From JBJHCA01 sp050485785 (GTDB lineage: Bacteria; Bacteroidota; Bacteroidia; Chitinophagales; Saprospiraceae), in contig JBJHCA010000009.1 of assembly GCA_050485785.1 (NCBI GenBank), positions 1 to 61,680 on the forward strand: DNA of 61,680 nucleotides, read 5' to 3'. The translations under genes were made by a program, and so were the position numbers. Positions 52,416 to 60,719 of the stretch are shown here, piece after piece (positions within the stretch are counted from its first letter, which is position 1; every line of letters begins with the position of its first letter). The notes beneath the pieces are model-generated. The model had not been told where the DNA came from. It did not search any database and saw only the letters and a list, made by a program, of their open reading frames with translations.

Positions 52416-54359
52416 TTATTCGTACCCGCCCTCCTTCAGGTAACGTTCCATCAGTCGGCCGGAGATCTGCAAGAACTCCTTTTCGGTAATGATGCCGATC
52501 AGTTCATGCTTTTTGTTGACCACAGGCAGGCTGCCTATTTTATGCTTCCGAAGCAGGCGCAATGCTTCCACTATGGTGGTATCCGGTGAAATGGTGACCG
52601 GGTTGGCGATCATGATGTCGTTCACGGTTGTGTCCTGATTGCTTCTCTCGCCCTGAACACACATTTTAGTAAAATGCCGCAACAGAAGCCTGCCTGTAAT
52701 AAGGCCAACCAATTTGCCGTCTTTATCTTCCACCGGCATGTGGCGAATTTGTTTCCAGTCCATCATATCGGCAACCAATTCTACAATATCATCCCTGTGA
52801 ACAGTAAACAGTTCGGTTTCCATAAACTCTTCTACCGTGAGTCGGGCAGGGCGGTAAAACTTGAGATCATCAAGGTGGGGAATTTTCCATTTTGAAACAG
52901 GCTTGCCTTTCATCTGATTGGCATGCATAGCTGCAGTAAGAGCCGTAACAGCTTCGTCGCGCGACGTTTCTTTGATAAGTTTGGAAAAGGTCTGAAGGGT
53001 CCACCGGGCTCCGGTCATGTGATTTTCGACCCTTTCGCGGATGATATCCAGATATTTGTCGGCATCTTTTGCTGACACTTTTTGTTTCATCAGACCGGCC
53101 TTAGCCAAAGGTAACAATTCATTTTTGATTAGGTCTACAGCAGAAATCTTTTTATCCTTAAACCAGGTAAACTTGGTATCAATGCCAAAACGGGCAGCTT
53201 TGCCAAAATTATCCCGGGCATCTTCAAAGGCCATCACGCGGGTTACATCCTTCACATCTGTGGCCATGCCTACCATCAGTCCTGCCCAAAAGCAGGCATT
53301 GGCAATTTCATCTACTGTAGTTGGCCCGGCAGGTAATACGCGGTTCTCAATACGCAGATGTGGCTTGCCGGTATCGCTTACCCCATAGCATGCCCTGTTC
53401 CAGCGATAAACTGTTGAATTATGAATTTGTAAAAAGCGAAGTTTAGAAACCTTCCCTTCCTGATACATAGCATAAGAGTCTTCTTCTATATCCGAACTGA
53501 GCAAAACGCGAAACCGGGCAATATCTTCCTTGTAAATATCAACGATAGAATTCTGAAGCCAGTCATGCCCGAATGTGACCCTGGGTGAACGCTCTCGCAT
53601 ATGGTCGTGGGTAGTCCGCACATCCAGTGCCTGCTGAAACAACGCAATGCGCGTTTCGTGCCACAATCGCTTGCCAAAAAGCACCGGTGAATTGGCTGCA
53701 ACTCCCATTACCGGCCCTGCCAGTACCTGAGCTATATTGTAATATTGTACAAAATCATGAGGGGACACCTGCAAATGAACCTGAAAGCTTGTATTACAGG
53801 CTTCTATCAAAGGAGAATCATGACTCACCAGCAATTCGTCTACACCCCGAAGCTTCAGCTCAAACATACCGTCAGGCCGCATTGCCGTAATAGCATCCAT
53901 TAATGCTTTGTACCTCTCTTTAGGCGTAAGGTTGTGCATGCCCAGGTCAAACTTTCTGATGGTAGGCAGAATTCCGGTCAGCATAACATCGGTATCCAGT
54001 TCCGCAGCATGTTTGCGAATGATTTCGAGATAACCTTTGACCTCCTTCTCCATGTCTGAAAAGCAGGTGCCTTCAAATTTCCGCGGATCGAGATTGCATT
54101 CAAGATTGAATCTCGCCAGCTCAGTCTCCACCCATGGATATGCTGTAAGTTTCGCGAGAATTTCCATGGCCAGAGGAGAAGGTTTAAAATTGCGATCAAC
54201 AAGGCACATTTCCTGCTCTGCTCCAATTCGCACAATGTCTGTTTCAAACCAGTTATCGCGGATCATAGCTTCAAGGGTCTGAACGTCACGGAGCAATTGC
54301 CGCACAAAGTGGCGCATTTGTGTATCCTCGTTCAATAACTGTACACGTTGTTCTCCCAT
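52416..54359 (-). CDS. glutamate-cysteine ligase family 2 (GCS2) protein fused to tandem CBS domains
   Basis: A 647-residue cytoplasmic protein. The N-terminal 450 residues belong to the GCS2 (YbdK/EgtA-like) carboxylate-amine ligase family, seen in RIGAEQEMCLVD, ESDL-like acidic region and LLVSHDSPLIEA. The last about 140 residues contain two CBS domains (HRDDIVELVADMM... and IMIANPVTISPDT...), which usually bind adenosine nucleotides and set activity. The gene is convergent with odhB and alone in its strand. It may make gamma-glutamyl conjugates under energy control; the amine partner is not known, and some members of this family have no established ligase activity. Confidence 0.85.
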   Translation of the reverse strand: MGEQRVQLLNEDTQMRHFVRQLLRDVQTLEAMIRDNWFETDIVRIGAEQEMCLVDRNFKPSPLAMEILAKLTAYPWVETELARFNLECNLDPRKFEGTCFSDMEKEVKGYLEIIRKHAAELDTDVMLTGILPTIRKFDLGMHNLTPKERYKALMDAITAMRPDGMFELKLRGVDELLVSHDSPLIEACNTSFQVHLQVSPHDFVQYYNIAQVLAGPVMGVAANSPVLFGKRLWHETRIALFQQALDVRTTHDHMRERSPRVTFGHDWLQNSIVDIYKEDIARFRVLLSSDIEEDSYAMYQEGKVSKLRFLQIHNSTVYRWNRACYGVSDTGKPHLRIENRVLPAGPTTVDEIANACFWAGLMVGMATDVKDVTRVMAFEDARDNFGKAARFGIDTKFTWFKDKKISAVDLIKNELLPLAKAGLMKQKVSAKDADKYLDIIRERVENHMTGARWTLQTFSKLIKETSRDEAVTALTAAMHANQMKGKPVSKWKIPHLDDLKFYRPARLTVEEFMETELFTVHRDDIVELVADMMDWKQIRHMPVEDKDGKLVGLITGRLLLRHFTKMCVQGERSNQDTTVNDIMIANPVTISPDTTIVEALRLLRKHKIGSLPVVNKKHELIGIITEKEFLQISGRLMERYLKEGGYE

Positions 54360-54454
54360 AATCAGTAAATTTATATACCTTTCCTCCTGAAGGACGTTGT
54401 AATTGTTTGAGGCATAAAGCTATCAGAATACTTTTAAAAACAAAGAGCTATCCC

Positions 54455-54988
54455 ATGATATTTCGCATAAAAACCACAAGCTCACTTTGCATACTTGTCA
54501 TCTTTTTATCTGTAGTTCAATGGCAATGTCGCAAAAATCAGCCCGATGGCATTCCCATCAGCTACATCAGTAACCTCACTATTCCTGCCGGTCTCAATGT
54601 TATTGATACCCATATTTTTGAGCTCCCGGAGGAACAACCCCGTCTTGGCGTTTTCCTCCCCGAAACCGATACATCCCGGATTGCCAGTATTACTGCTTCC
54701 GTTATCCGCATTCGCAATCTGCAATCCAATGCCGACCTCAGCTACATCCGAAGGGCTGTAGTCCGTATCAGTGCTGAAGGCCTGCCCGAACGGGAAGTGG
54801 CTTTCAGGGAGGAAGTTCCGTTTAATACAGGCCTTGACCTGGATCTCATTCCTTCCCTATCCGAACTTAGACCCTATTTTCTTAAAGACAGATTCCGTCT
54901 GATTGTCAGGCTCAATTTCAGAAATATCAGCCCCGAAACCATGACGCTGCAACTCGAAAGCGGGTTTCAGGTGTATGTTGATGAATAA
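54455..54988 (+). CDS. hypothetical lipoprotein
   Basis: A 177-residue protein of unknown function with a lipoprotein signal ending in QWQC. The body alternates strands and has no recognised motif. The start at 54455 is preferred because it puts the hydrophobic signal at the N-terminus; an in-frame start at 54407 would add 16 residues. It stands alone between the GCS2-CBS gene and the accessory region. Confidence 0.65.
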   Translation: MIFRIKTTSSLCILVIFLSVVQWQCRKNQPDGIPISYISNLTIPAGLNVIDTHIFELPEEQPRLGVFLPETDTSRIASITASVIRIRNLQSNADLSYIRRAVVRISAEGLPEREVAFREEVPFNTGLDLDLIPSLSELRPYFLKDRFRLIVRLNFRNISPETMTLQLESGFQVYVDE

Positions 54989-55311
54989 CACTTTGTTGTT
55001 CGCTGACACTATGCATTATCCGGTAGCAGGATTTTTCCGCTTTGGCCTCTACCCCTTCGGTTCCTTGTCATCTAATAGCCCGGGATTTTAGCTATAAAAA
55101 AGTTGTGTTTTTATGTAAACTGCCTTTACTACCTGACAGGATTCACATCGGTAACAACTATGAATAAAGGTGCTGTTACACAGCATCGGGCAGGACAGTG
55201 AAAACCGATCGGCTCTGTACTCCCTTCACACATGCATTTACATCACCTTACTATACGGGGGCCGTGGGAATATAAAGCGGTAACCGGGTAAAAGATGTGG
55301 AAAGGAAGAGG

Positions 55312-55520
55312 GTTAAATTTTGCACTTATGCTATTTGGCGACATATCCCTGCAATAAACACGATGAATATTTCGGCAATATTTGGCTTGTCAGGTTTATT
55401 GTCCTATATTGCGTTTCGGAATATTTTAAACCTAAAACATTGCATTATGAAAACTTTTACATCGTATTTATCCATTAAAATGGAAGGGGGATTGTAATAA
55501 ATAGTACAATAGGTGCTGTT
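55312..55520 (+). repeat. duplicated promoter/leader block, copy A
   Basis: Bases 55312-55390 are identical over 79 positions to 57296-57374. Similarity then continues with substitutions and small gaps through a promoter-like pair (TTTG at 55381, TATATTGC at 55405) and the first 15 codons of a coding start, up to about 55520. It is the upstream, decayed copy. Confidence 0.85.
55447..55497 (+). pseudogene. truncated coding start, remnant of a secreted-protein paralogue
   Basis: The frame from ATG 55447 reads MKTFTSYLSIKMEGGL and then stops. The M43 protease gene starts with MKTFINHLFIKLGGGV, so the two are homologous. A one-base loss near 55492 relative to the other copy puts a stop right after GGL. 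Further downstream the similarity fades within a few tens of bases, so only the start is left. It is either a broken gene copy or a donor leftover of a duplication. Confidence 0.6.
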
Positions 55521-55619
55521 TGTGATGCTTTCAGGCTCGGTGCTTTACTTTGTCGAGATTACCAACAGCTTGGAAGAAAGGGAAACTCAGAAGCTGACTA
55601 TAATAAAATCAAAATAGAT

Positions 55620-57233
55620 ATGAGAAATAGTATCATTCTGATTATAACTTTTTACATCTTCGGTCAAAATACTGTAAATGCACAGAAACATGACCATACA
55701 TGGATACTTGGATATCAGAGTAACAATTTTTCCCAGCAACAGGGATGGGGACTTAAGAAGTACACATTTGAACAGGGCAACCTGATCGGTTGGGAATGGT
55801 TGAGTGATTCACTCAACCATTTTCCCTATCTATTTGATTTTACAGCCACCATCATGAGTGATGCTGAAGGTGAGTTGGTATTTTATTATAATGGTTTTCA
55901 GAACCGGGACCGGTTTAATCAGGTACCTGTAGGTGGAGATACCCTGAATGAATATTGGTTTTGGAATACGATGACTGGTAATTTTAATAATGGCATGCCT
56001 ATTCAACAAAGCAGTCTTGCCTTGCCCATTCCTGAATCAGATGATGAATACCTGATCATGTCCACTACTGCGGACATCAATTATATAAATATTGGCCGAG
56101 TGATTGCGGACAAAATTTTTGTACATCGCGTTCAAAGAACAGAAACCGGATTGGATGTACAATACTCCAACAATACCATATTAAATGGTGATCGGCTTAC
56201 ACCCGTTGGACTTACCGCATTGCGCCATGCCAATGGTCGGGATTGGTGGATCATGTTTGGCAGGGTAGCAGAGAATCTCGAATATCTGGAAGGCCTGCAT
56301 CAGTATCTATTGACACCTGAAGGACTTGAATACTGGCAATACATTGAATTCGACTTTCCTGTTCATGGCCTCGGTTCAGGTCAGTTTTGTTACAATCGTG
56401 ATGGTTCACTTTTTATAATGGCAGTTAGCAGACTTTATACGCTCCCATTCAGTGTTGTAATTATGCAGTTTGATCGATGTACAGGTGATTTGTCGCATTT
56501 CATACAGCACACCGGCCCTGAACTAGGACATGGTGGGAACAGTTGCATAGTGTCGCCTAACAACAGGTATTTGTACGTAAGTAATCTAATCAGGGTTTAT
56601 CAATATGACCTGATGGCGGAAGACATTTTTGACAGTGAGGTCATCATAGGACAAGTGGATACATTGGTAGGCACTCCATACTTTATCACAGTAGCCAGAA
56701 ATGGTCAGCTGGCACCGGATGGCCGTATCTATTTCGCCAATGGAAGCAGTACAACGGCACTCAATATCATCCATTATCCGGATTCCGGTGGTTTGGCTTC
56801 CGGTTTTGAGCATGATGGTTTTCCATTGGGTGTCTACAACTTCCGCACCATCCCCAATTTGCCCAACTACTGCCTGGGTGCATTGGAAGGCAGCCCCTGC
56901 GATACGCTGGGTCTCCCTTACAACTACTGCAAAACAGACAGCATAGTAAGCGTACAAGAAGTATTGGAATCAGAAATGGGCAATTTAACCATCTACCCAA
57001 ACCCAACTCATTCCATGGCTACGGTACAAATACCCGGCCCGGGCCGGCTGGCGCTCTACGACCTGCAAGGCCGTCTGCTGAGGCAGGAAACAATAGCGGC
57101 TCATCAAATGGACAGCCCCACCGCTCATGAACTGCAAATAAACACAAATACACTGCCGGGCGGCATGTATATGCTGGTCTTTTATAGCGAAGATGGCTAT
57201 GTGTACAGGGGGAAATTGGGGGTGGTACCTTAG
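55620..57233 (+). CDS. secreted beta-propeller-like protein with T9SS sorting domain
   Basis: A 537-residue exported protein. It opens with a signal peptide (cleavage near TVNAQ), has a repetitive six- or seven-bladed propeller-like body (blades with GNSCIVSPNNRYLYVSN and RNGQLAPDGRIYFANG), and ends in a type A sorting domain with IYPNPTHS and GGMYMLVFYS. Proteins of this kind are common surface or gliding-related proteins of Bacteroidota; the body does not show an active site. The coding sequence is A+T-rich up to about 56,800 and clearly more G+C-rich in the sorting domain, so the tail may have been exchanged. Confidence 0.85.
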   Translation: MRNSIILIITFYIFGQNTVNAQKHDHTWILGYQSNNFSQQQGWGLKKYTFEQGNLIGWEWLSDSLNHFPYLFDFTATIMSDAEGELVFYYNGFQNRDRFNQVPVGGDTLNEYWFWNTMTGNFNNGMPIQQSSLALPIPESDDEYLIMSTTADINYINIGRVIADKIFVHRVQRTETGLDVQYSNNTILNGDRLTPVGLTALRHANGRDWWIMFGRVAENLEYLEGLHQYLLTPEGLEYWQYIEFDFPVHGLGSGQFCYNRDGSLFIMAVSRLYTLPFSVVIMQFDRCTGDLSHFIQHTGPELGHGGNSCIVSPNNRYLYVSNLIRVYQYDLMAEDIFDSEVIIGQVDTLVGTPYFITVARNGQLAPDGRIYFANGSSTTALNIIHYPDSGGLASGFEHDGFPLGVYNFRTIPNLPNYCLGALEGSPCDTLGLPYNYCKTDSIVSVQEVLESEMGNLTIYPNPTHSMATVQIPGPGRLALYDLQGRLLRQETIAAHQMDSPTAHELQINTNTLPGGMYMLVFYSEDGYVYRGKLGVVP

Positions 57234-57295
57234 TCCCGAAACTGCCGCAGTCTTTGAGCTCGCTAATGTACATCCGGAGCTCAGATAAAACAATT

Positions 57296-57505
57296 GTTAA
57301 ATTTTGCACTTATGCTATTTGGCGACATATCCCTGCAATAAACACGATGAATATTTCGGCAATATTTGGCTTGTTAGGTTAATTGTCCTATATTGTGTTT
57401 GTGGAATTTTTATAAACCTAAAATATTGCACCATGAAAACGTTTATAAATCATTTATTTATTAAATTGGGAGGGGGAGTAGTATTAAATAGATGTATTTG
57501 TGCTA
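57296..57505 (+). repeat. duplicated promoter/leader block, copy B
   Basis: This copy of the block (79 bases identical to 55312-55390) runs into the intact start of the M43-type protease gene. TTTG at 57365-57368 and TATATTGT at 57389-57396 are 20 bp apart and conserved in both copies, so they are likely the promoter. Similarity ends near the middle of the signal peptide. Confidence 0.85.
57365..57396 (+). promoter_or_regulatory. promoter of the M43-type protease gene (within copy B)
   Basis: TTTG, 20 bp, TATATTGT. The -7 box differs from TAnnTTTG in two positions but the pair and its spacing are kept in copy A. The ATG is at 57433, about 30 bases after the predicted start of transcription. 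Confidence 0.5.
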
Positions 57506-60500
57506 TTTTATTTACCTGTCGAGTCCATGCTTTACCATGTTTATTAGTGGTTTTTATATTATCATCTTTTCATAATGAATCATTTGCGCAAAACCCTTTT
57601 ACACCTCATTGCAATCAAATAGATACTTTTACGAATGTTCAAGGTCCGTTTTATTTTAAATTATTTATGTATTCAATCGCAGATGATCAAGGATTGGGTG
57701 GCTTCTCGCAGCAGGATATGGAAAAAGCCTACAGATATATTACAGATGCATTTGATCCTCATAATATTCACTTTATATGGGACTGTAATGTTATTGATAT
57801 AAACAACTCTGCTATCTATAATACTGATCCAGTTGGGTGTGATGCTGCAGCATTTAGTTCTGCAATTGCTGAAGACGGTTTTCATGTATTTGTGTTTCCT
57901 GATGCTCCGGATCCTGAAAATCTTACATTTGGAGGGAGAACACAATATGGTGGATTAAAATCCTGTGCTGGGGGTACATGGATTTACGATGGCCCTGCAA
58001 GTTCTGTAGGATTGTCGTTTATCTTGGCTCATGAAATAGGGCACAATTTACATCTGTATCATACACATGGTGATGAAAATATACCTTTGGCCAATATTGA
58101 TGGGTCAAATTGTAAAACCACCGGAGATTGTATATGTGATACACCACCGGAACCTTATGGATGTGGATTACTGCAGCACATATCGATGCCGGGTTGTAAT
58201 GTTATCAACACTGTGGAAGGTTCTGAATGTGATTATACGGGTTATATGCCTGATGTGCACAACATAATGTCATACTCTCATCCTGATTGTTTACGGTACT
58301 TTACAAAAGAGCAGGGTCAGCGGATGAGGAATATAATACAAAGGGGAATTGTTGAAAACTGGCCTTTGGCTGACGCAATAATACCGGACAATCAACAACA
58401 TATTGACCAAAATACAGTCTGGAACTCGTCATCTCATCCTTCAGGGGAAGTTGAAATTGATGGAATATTATATATTGACGCGGGTAAGACCTTAACGATT
58501 GCATCAGAAATTACAGTGTACATGGGGCATATGGCACAGATTATAGTTAAGCCCGGTGGCAGATTTAATTTGCATGGTACAATTACTTCCGGTAGTTGTT
58601 CCGGAATATGGAAAGGTATCATAGTACAAGGTATCTCCTCAAATTCGCAAGAACCAGAAAATAATGAAATACATCAGGGGCGATTTTTTTCATATGCCGG
58701 ATCGAAGATAGAAAATGCAAATACAGCACTGCAGTTGTGGGGACCTACTTTAGATTCTGTAGGAGGAATTGCATTTGCCAATGGAACTGAATTTCTGAAT
58801 AACAGAGTAACTGTTGAGTTAAAACCATTTTCGAATTATAACCCTGCGGTGTCGCCTGGTAAACAACAATTACCATATCGAACGAATTTTACAAATTGTC
58901 AATTTTTGGTTGATAACAATTATCCGCATTTTGAAAATTTTAAAAAATTTGTAAGCCTATACGGTGTACATGGGGTAACTTTCCGTGGTTGCACATTCGA
59001 AAATCAAATGAGTATAGCCGATCCATTGGACTTTGATGCCTATGGATATGGCATTAAAGCGGATTTTTCAACCTTTACGGTAACACAATTGTGCAATGAA
59101 ACGTATTTTCCTTGCCCTGATTGGAATCAAACTACGTTTAAGAATTTGGGATACGGCATTTATGCATCAGGTATTATGAGAAATCCATATAGAAGTGTGG
59201 AGATTGAGCATAGCATTTTTGAGAATAATTATGTTGGTATATTTTTAAGTGGAACGCAAGCATCCCGAATTTTACACAACGAATTTGAAATGACCACATT
59301 GGCAAATTATGAGCTGTATGACTATATGATAGGCGTGGCCATACAAGGGCCAACATCATTTATAATGGAAGAAAATGAAATGAACGCCGATCAATTGCCG
59401 GAAGTTACTACCATAGGCACCGCCATTATTCATACCGGGCCATTTAGCAATGTGATTCGCAAAAACACCCTGGATGGGTTGGGTTACAACCACTATAGCA
59501 CATTAATGAATGCCAATAATGCAGATTCATACTCCCAGGGCTTGCGTTACCTGTGCAACCGCAATTCAAACTCCGACGTTTACGACCATTATGTTCACGA
59601 ATGGGGTGTTATAAGGCAATTGCAGGGCTGGGTAGATAACCAAGGTCAAGTACTGGCTACCGGCAACCACTTATCCAAAACCGGATCTTCCTCCGAACGC
59701 GATTTTGCAAACTACGGGCCGGGTGAAATTGATTATCACTACTATGATCAGGAAGCTAATCAAATACCGGAAGATTATTTAAATATTTTCCCAATAGAAT
59801 CAGATGAGAACTCTTGTCCACAACGATTTTTTGGCCCTCCAACCGACCAACCGATAGCCCAAATTAAAGGGAAATATGACGAAGAAAGACCGGATTTTGA
59901 ATATTCGGTCAGCCAGTATTGGCATTATGCGTACAGCAATCCTTCTGAAGCTGCTTATTACCAAAGGAAAGCTACTTACCACCGGCATCAGATGGATACT
60001 TTGGCTATGGCCGGATTGTTGTATTCTTTGCACGATACCGCAGCTTATGATTTAGATTCTGCCTATGCCTGGAAGATGCGATATCACAACCCCCATGCCT
60101 ATATGCAATTGGCAATCTGGCAGTTTTTTGCCGGCGAAATACAAGATGCATATCGCATACTAGATGAACTGGATCAAAACATTGATTTAAGCTCAGCAAT
60201 GGAAGATGAGCGGGATGATCTCATTGCTTTGCTGGAAGAAATTGAAGGCCATACTCCAGGCCATTTTCCGGTGCGGGTGATAGATGAATTGGAAAGAATA
60301 GCTTATAACCAGCCCGGTATAGCTATGTTTATGGCAAGAGATTTACTAAGCCTGCAAAGCTATCATTTTCCGCCAATCATATATTTTCAATCACAACGTC
60401 CAGAACCAATTTCAAATGGTGCTGAGGAAGACGAAACAATACAGGAGATATTATCAATGGAAAAGAAAATAATAGTTTATCCTAATCCTTCTAACAAGGA

Positions 60501-60717
60501 ATTGCATTTTGACTGGAAATCAGAGATATGGCGTGAAGGTAAATTGCAAATCAGCCTTTATAATTCATTAGGTGTGTTAATTGCTTATGATGAAATAGAT
60601 GTAGAAAATGGCAAGTACAGTTTAAAGGTGAATTCGTATCCTTCCGGCTTATATTTTTACCGCTTAGGAGACAGTCAAGGTCAATTATTTAATGGCAGTG
60701 TACAAATATTGCATTAG
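57433..60717 (+). CDS. secreted M43 (pappalysin-like) metalloprotease with beta-helix and T9SS sorting domain
   Basis: A 1,094-residue exported protein. After a signal peptide (MKTF...; cleavage near ESFAQ) comes a zinc metallopeptidase domain with HEIGHNLHLYH, a long Cys-containing insert and the Met-turn NIMSYS, followed by CLRYFTKEQGQRM, all as in family M43. A large beta-helix region follows (residues about 340-700), then a helical region with repeats and a final type A sorting domain (VYPNPSNK, SGLYFYRLG). The ATG at 57433 is the start because the duplicated block ends here and the preceding 43 codons are non-coding leader. Coding sequence alternates between A+T-rich and G+C-rich stretches. 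Substrate is unknown. Confidence 0.9.
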   Translation: MKTFINHLFIKLGGGVVLNRCICAILFTCRVHALPCLLVVFILSSFHNESFAQNPFTPHCNQIDTFTNVQGPFYFKLFMYSIADDQGLGGFSQQDMEKAYRYITDAFDPHNIHFIWDCNVIDINNSAIYNTDPVGCDAAAFSSAIAEDGFHVFVFPDAPDPENLTFGGRTQYGGLKSCAGGTWIYDGPASSVGLSFILAHEIGHNLHLYHTHGDENIPLANIDGSNCKTTGDCICDTPPEPYGCGLLQHISMPGCNVINTVEGSECDYTGYMPDVHNIMSYSHPDCLRYFTKEQGQRMRNIIQRGIVENWPLADAIIPDNQQHIDQNTVWNSSSHPSGEVEIDGILYIDAGKTLTIASEITVYMGHMAQIIVKPGGRFNLHGTITSGSCSGIWKGIIVQGISSNSQEPENNEIHQGRFFSYAGSKIENANTALQLWGPTLDSVGGIAFANGTEFLNNRVTVELKPFSNYNPAVSPGKQQLPYRTNFTNCQFLVDNNYPHFENFKKFVSLYGVHGVTFRGCTFENQMSIADPLDFDAYGYGIKADFSTFTVTQLCNETYFPCPDWNQTTFKNLGYGIYASGIMRNPYRSVEIEHSIFENNYVGIFLSGTQASRILHNEFEMTTLANYELYDYMIGVAIQGPTSFIMEENEMNADQLPEVTTIGTAIIHTGPFSNVIRKNTLDGLGYNHYSTLMNANNADSYSQGLRYLCNRNSNSDVYDHYVHEWGVIRQLQGWVDNQGQVLATGNHLSKTGSSSERDFANYGPGEIDYHYYDQEANQIPEDYLNIFPIESDENSCPQRFFGPPTDQPIAQIKGKYDEERPDFEYSVSQYWHYAYSNPSEAAYYQRKATYHRHQMDTLAMAGLLYSLHDTAAYDLDSAYAWKMRYHNPHAYMQLAIWQFFAGEIQDAYRILDELDQNIDLSSAMEDERDDLIALLEEIEGHTPGHFPVRVIDELERIAYNQPGIAMFMARDLLSLQSYHFPPIIYFQSQRPEPISNGAEEDETIQEILSMEKKIIVYPNPSNKELHFDWKSEIWREGKLQISLYNSLGVLIAYDEIDVENGKYSLKVNSYPSGLYFYRLGDSQGQLFNGSVQILH

Positions 60718-60719
60718 TT

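Larger units (their letters stand above)
54989..55619. other. 631-base intergenic region with a duplicated leader block
   Basis: The left half (54989-55311) shows no gene, terminator or repeat. The right half holds copy A of a duplicated block (55312 onward) that ends in a broken coding start, listed separately, and a possible promoter for the next gene: TTTG at 55519-55522 and TTACTTTG at 55545-55552, with a 22-bp spacer. Confidence 0.6.

Noticed and set aside
57255..57283. TGAGCTC/GAGCTCA hairpin after the propeller-like protein gene
   Set aside because: The 15-base loop and lack of a T run make a terminator unlikely; the repeat may be a chance palindrome pair.
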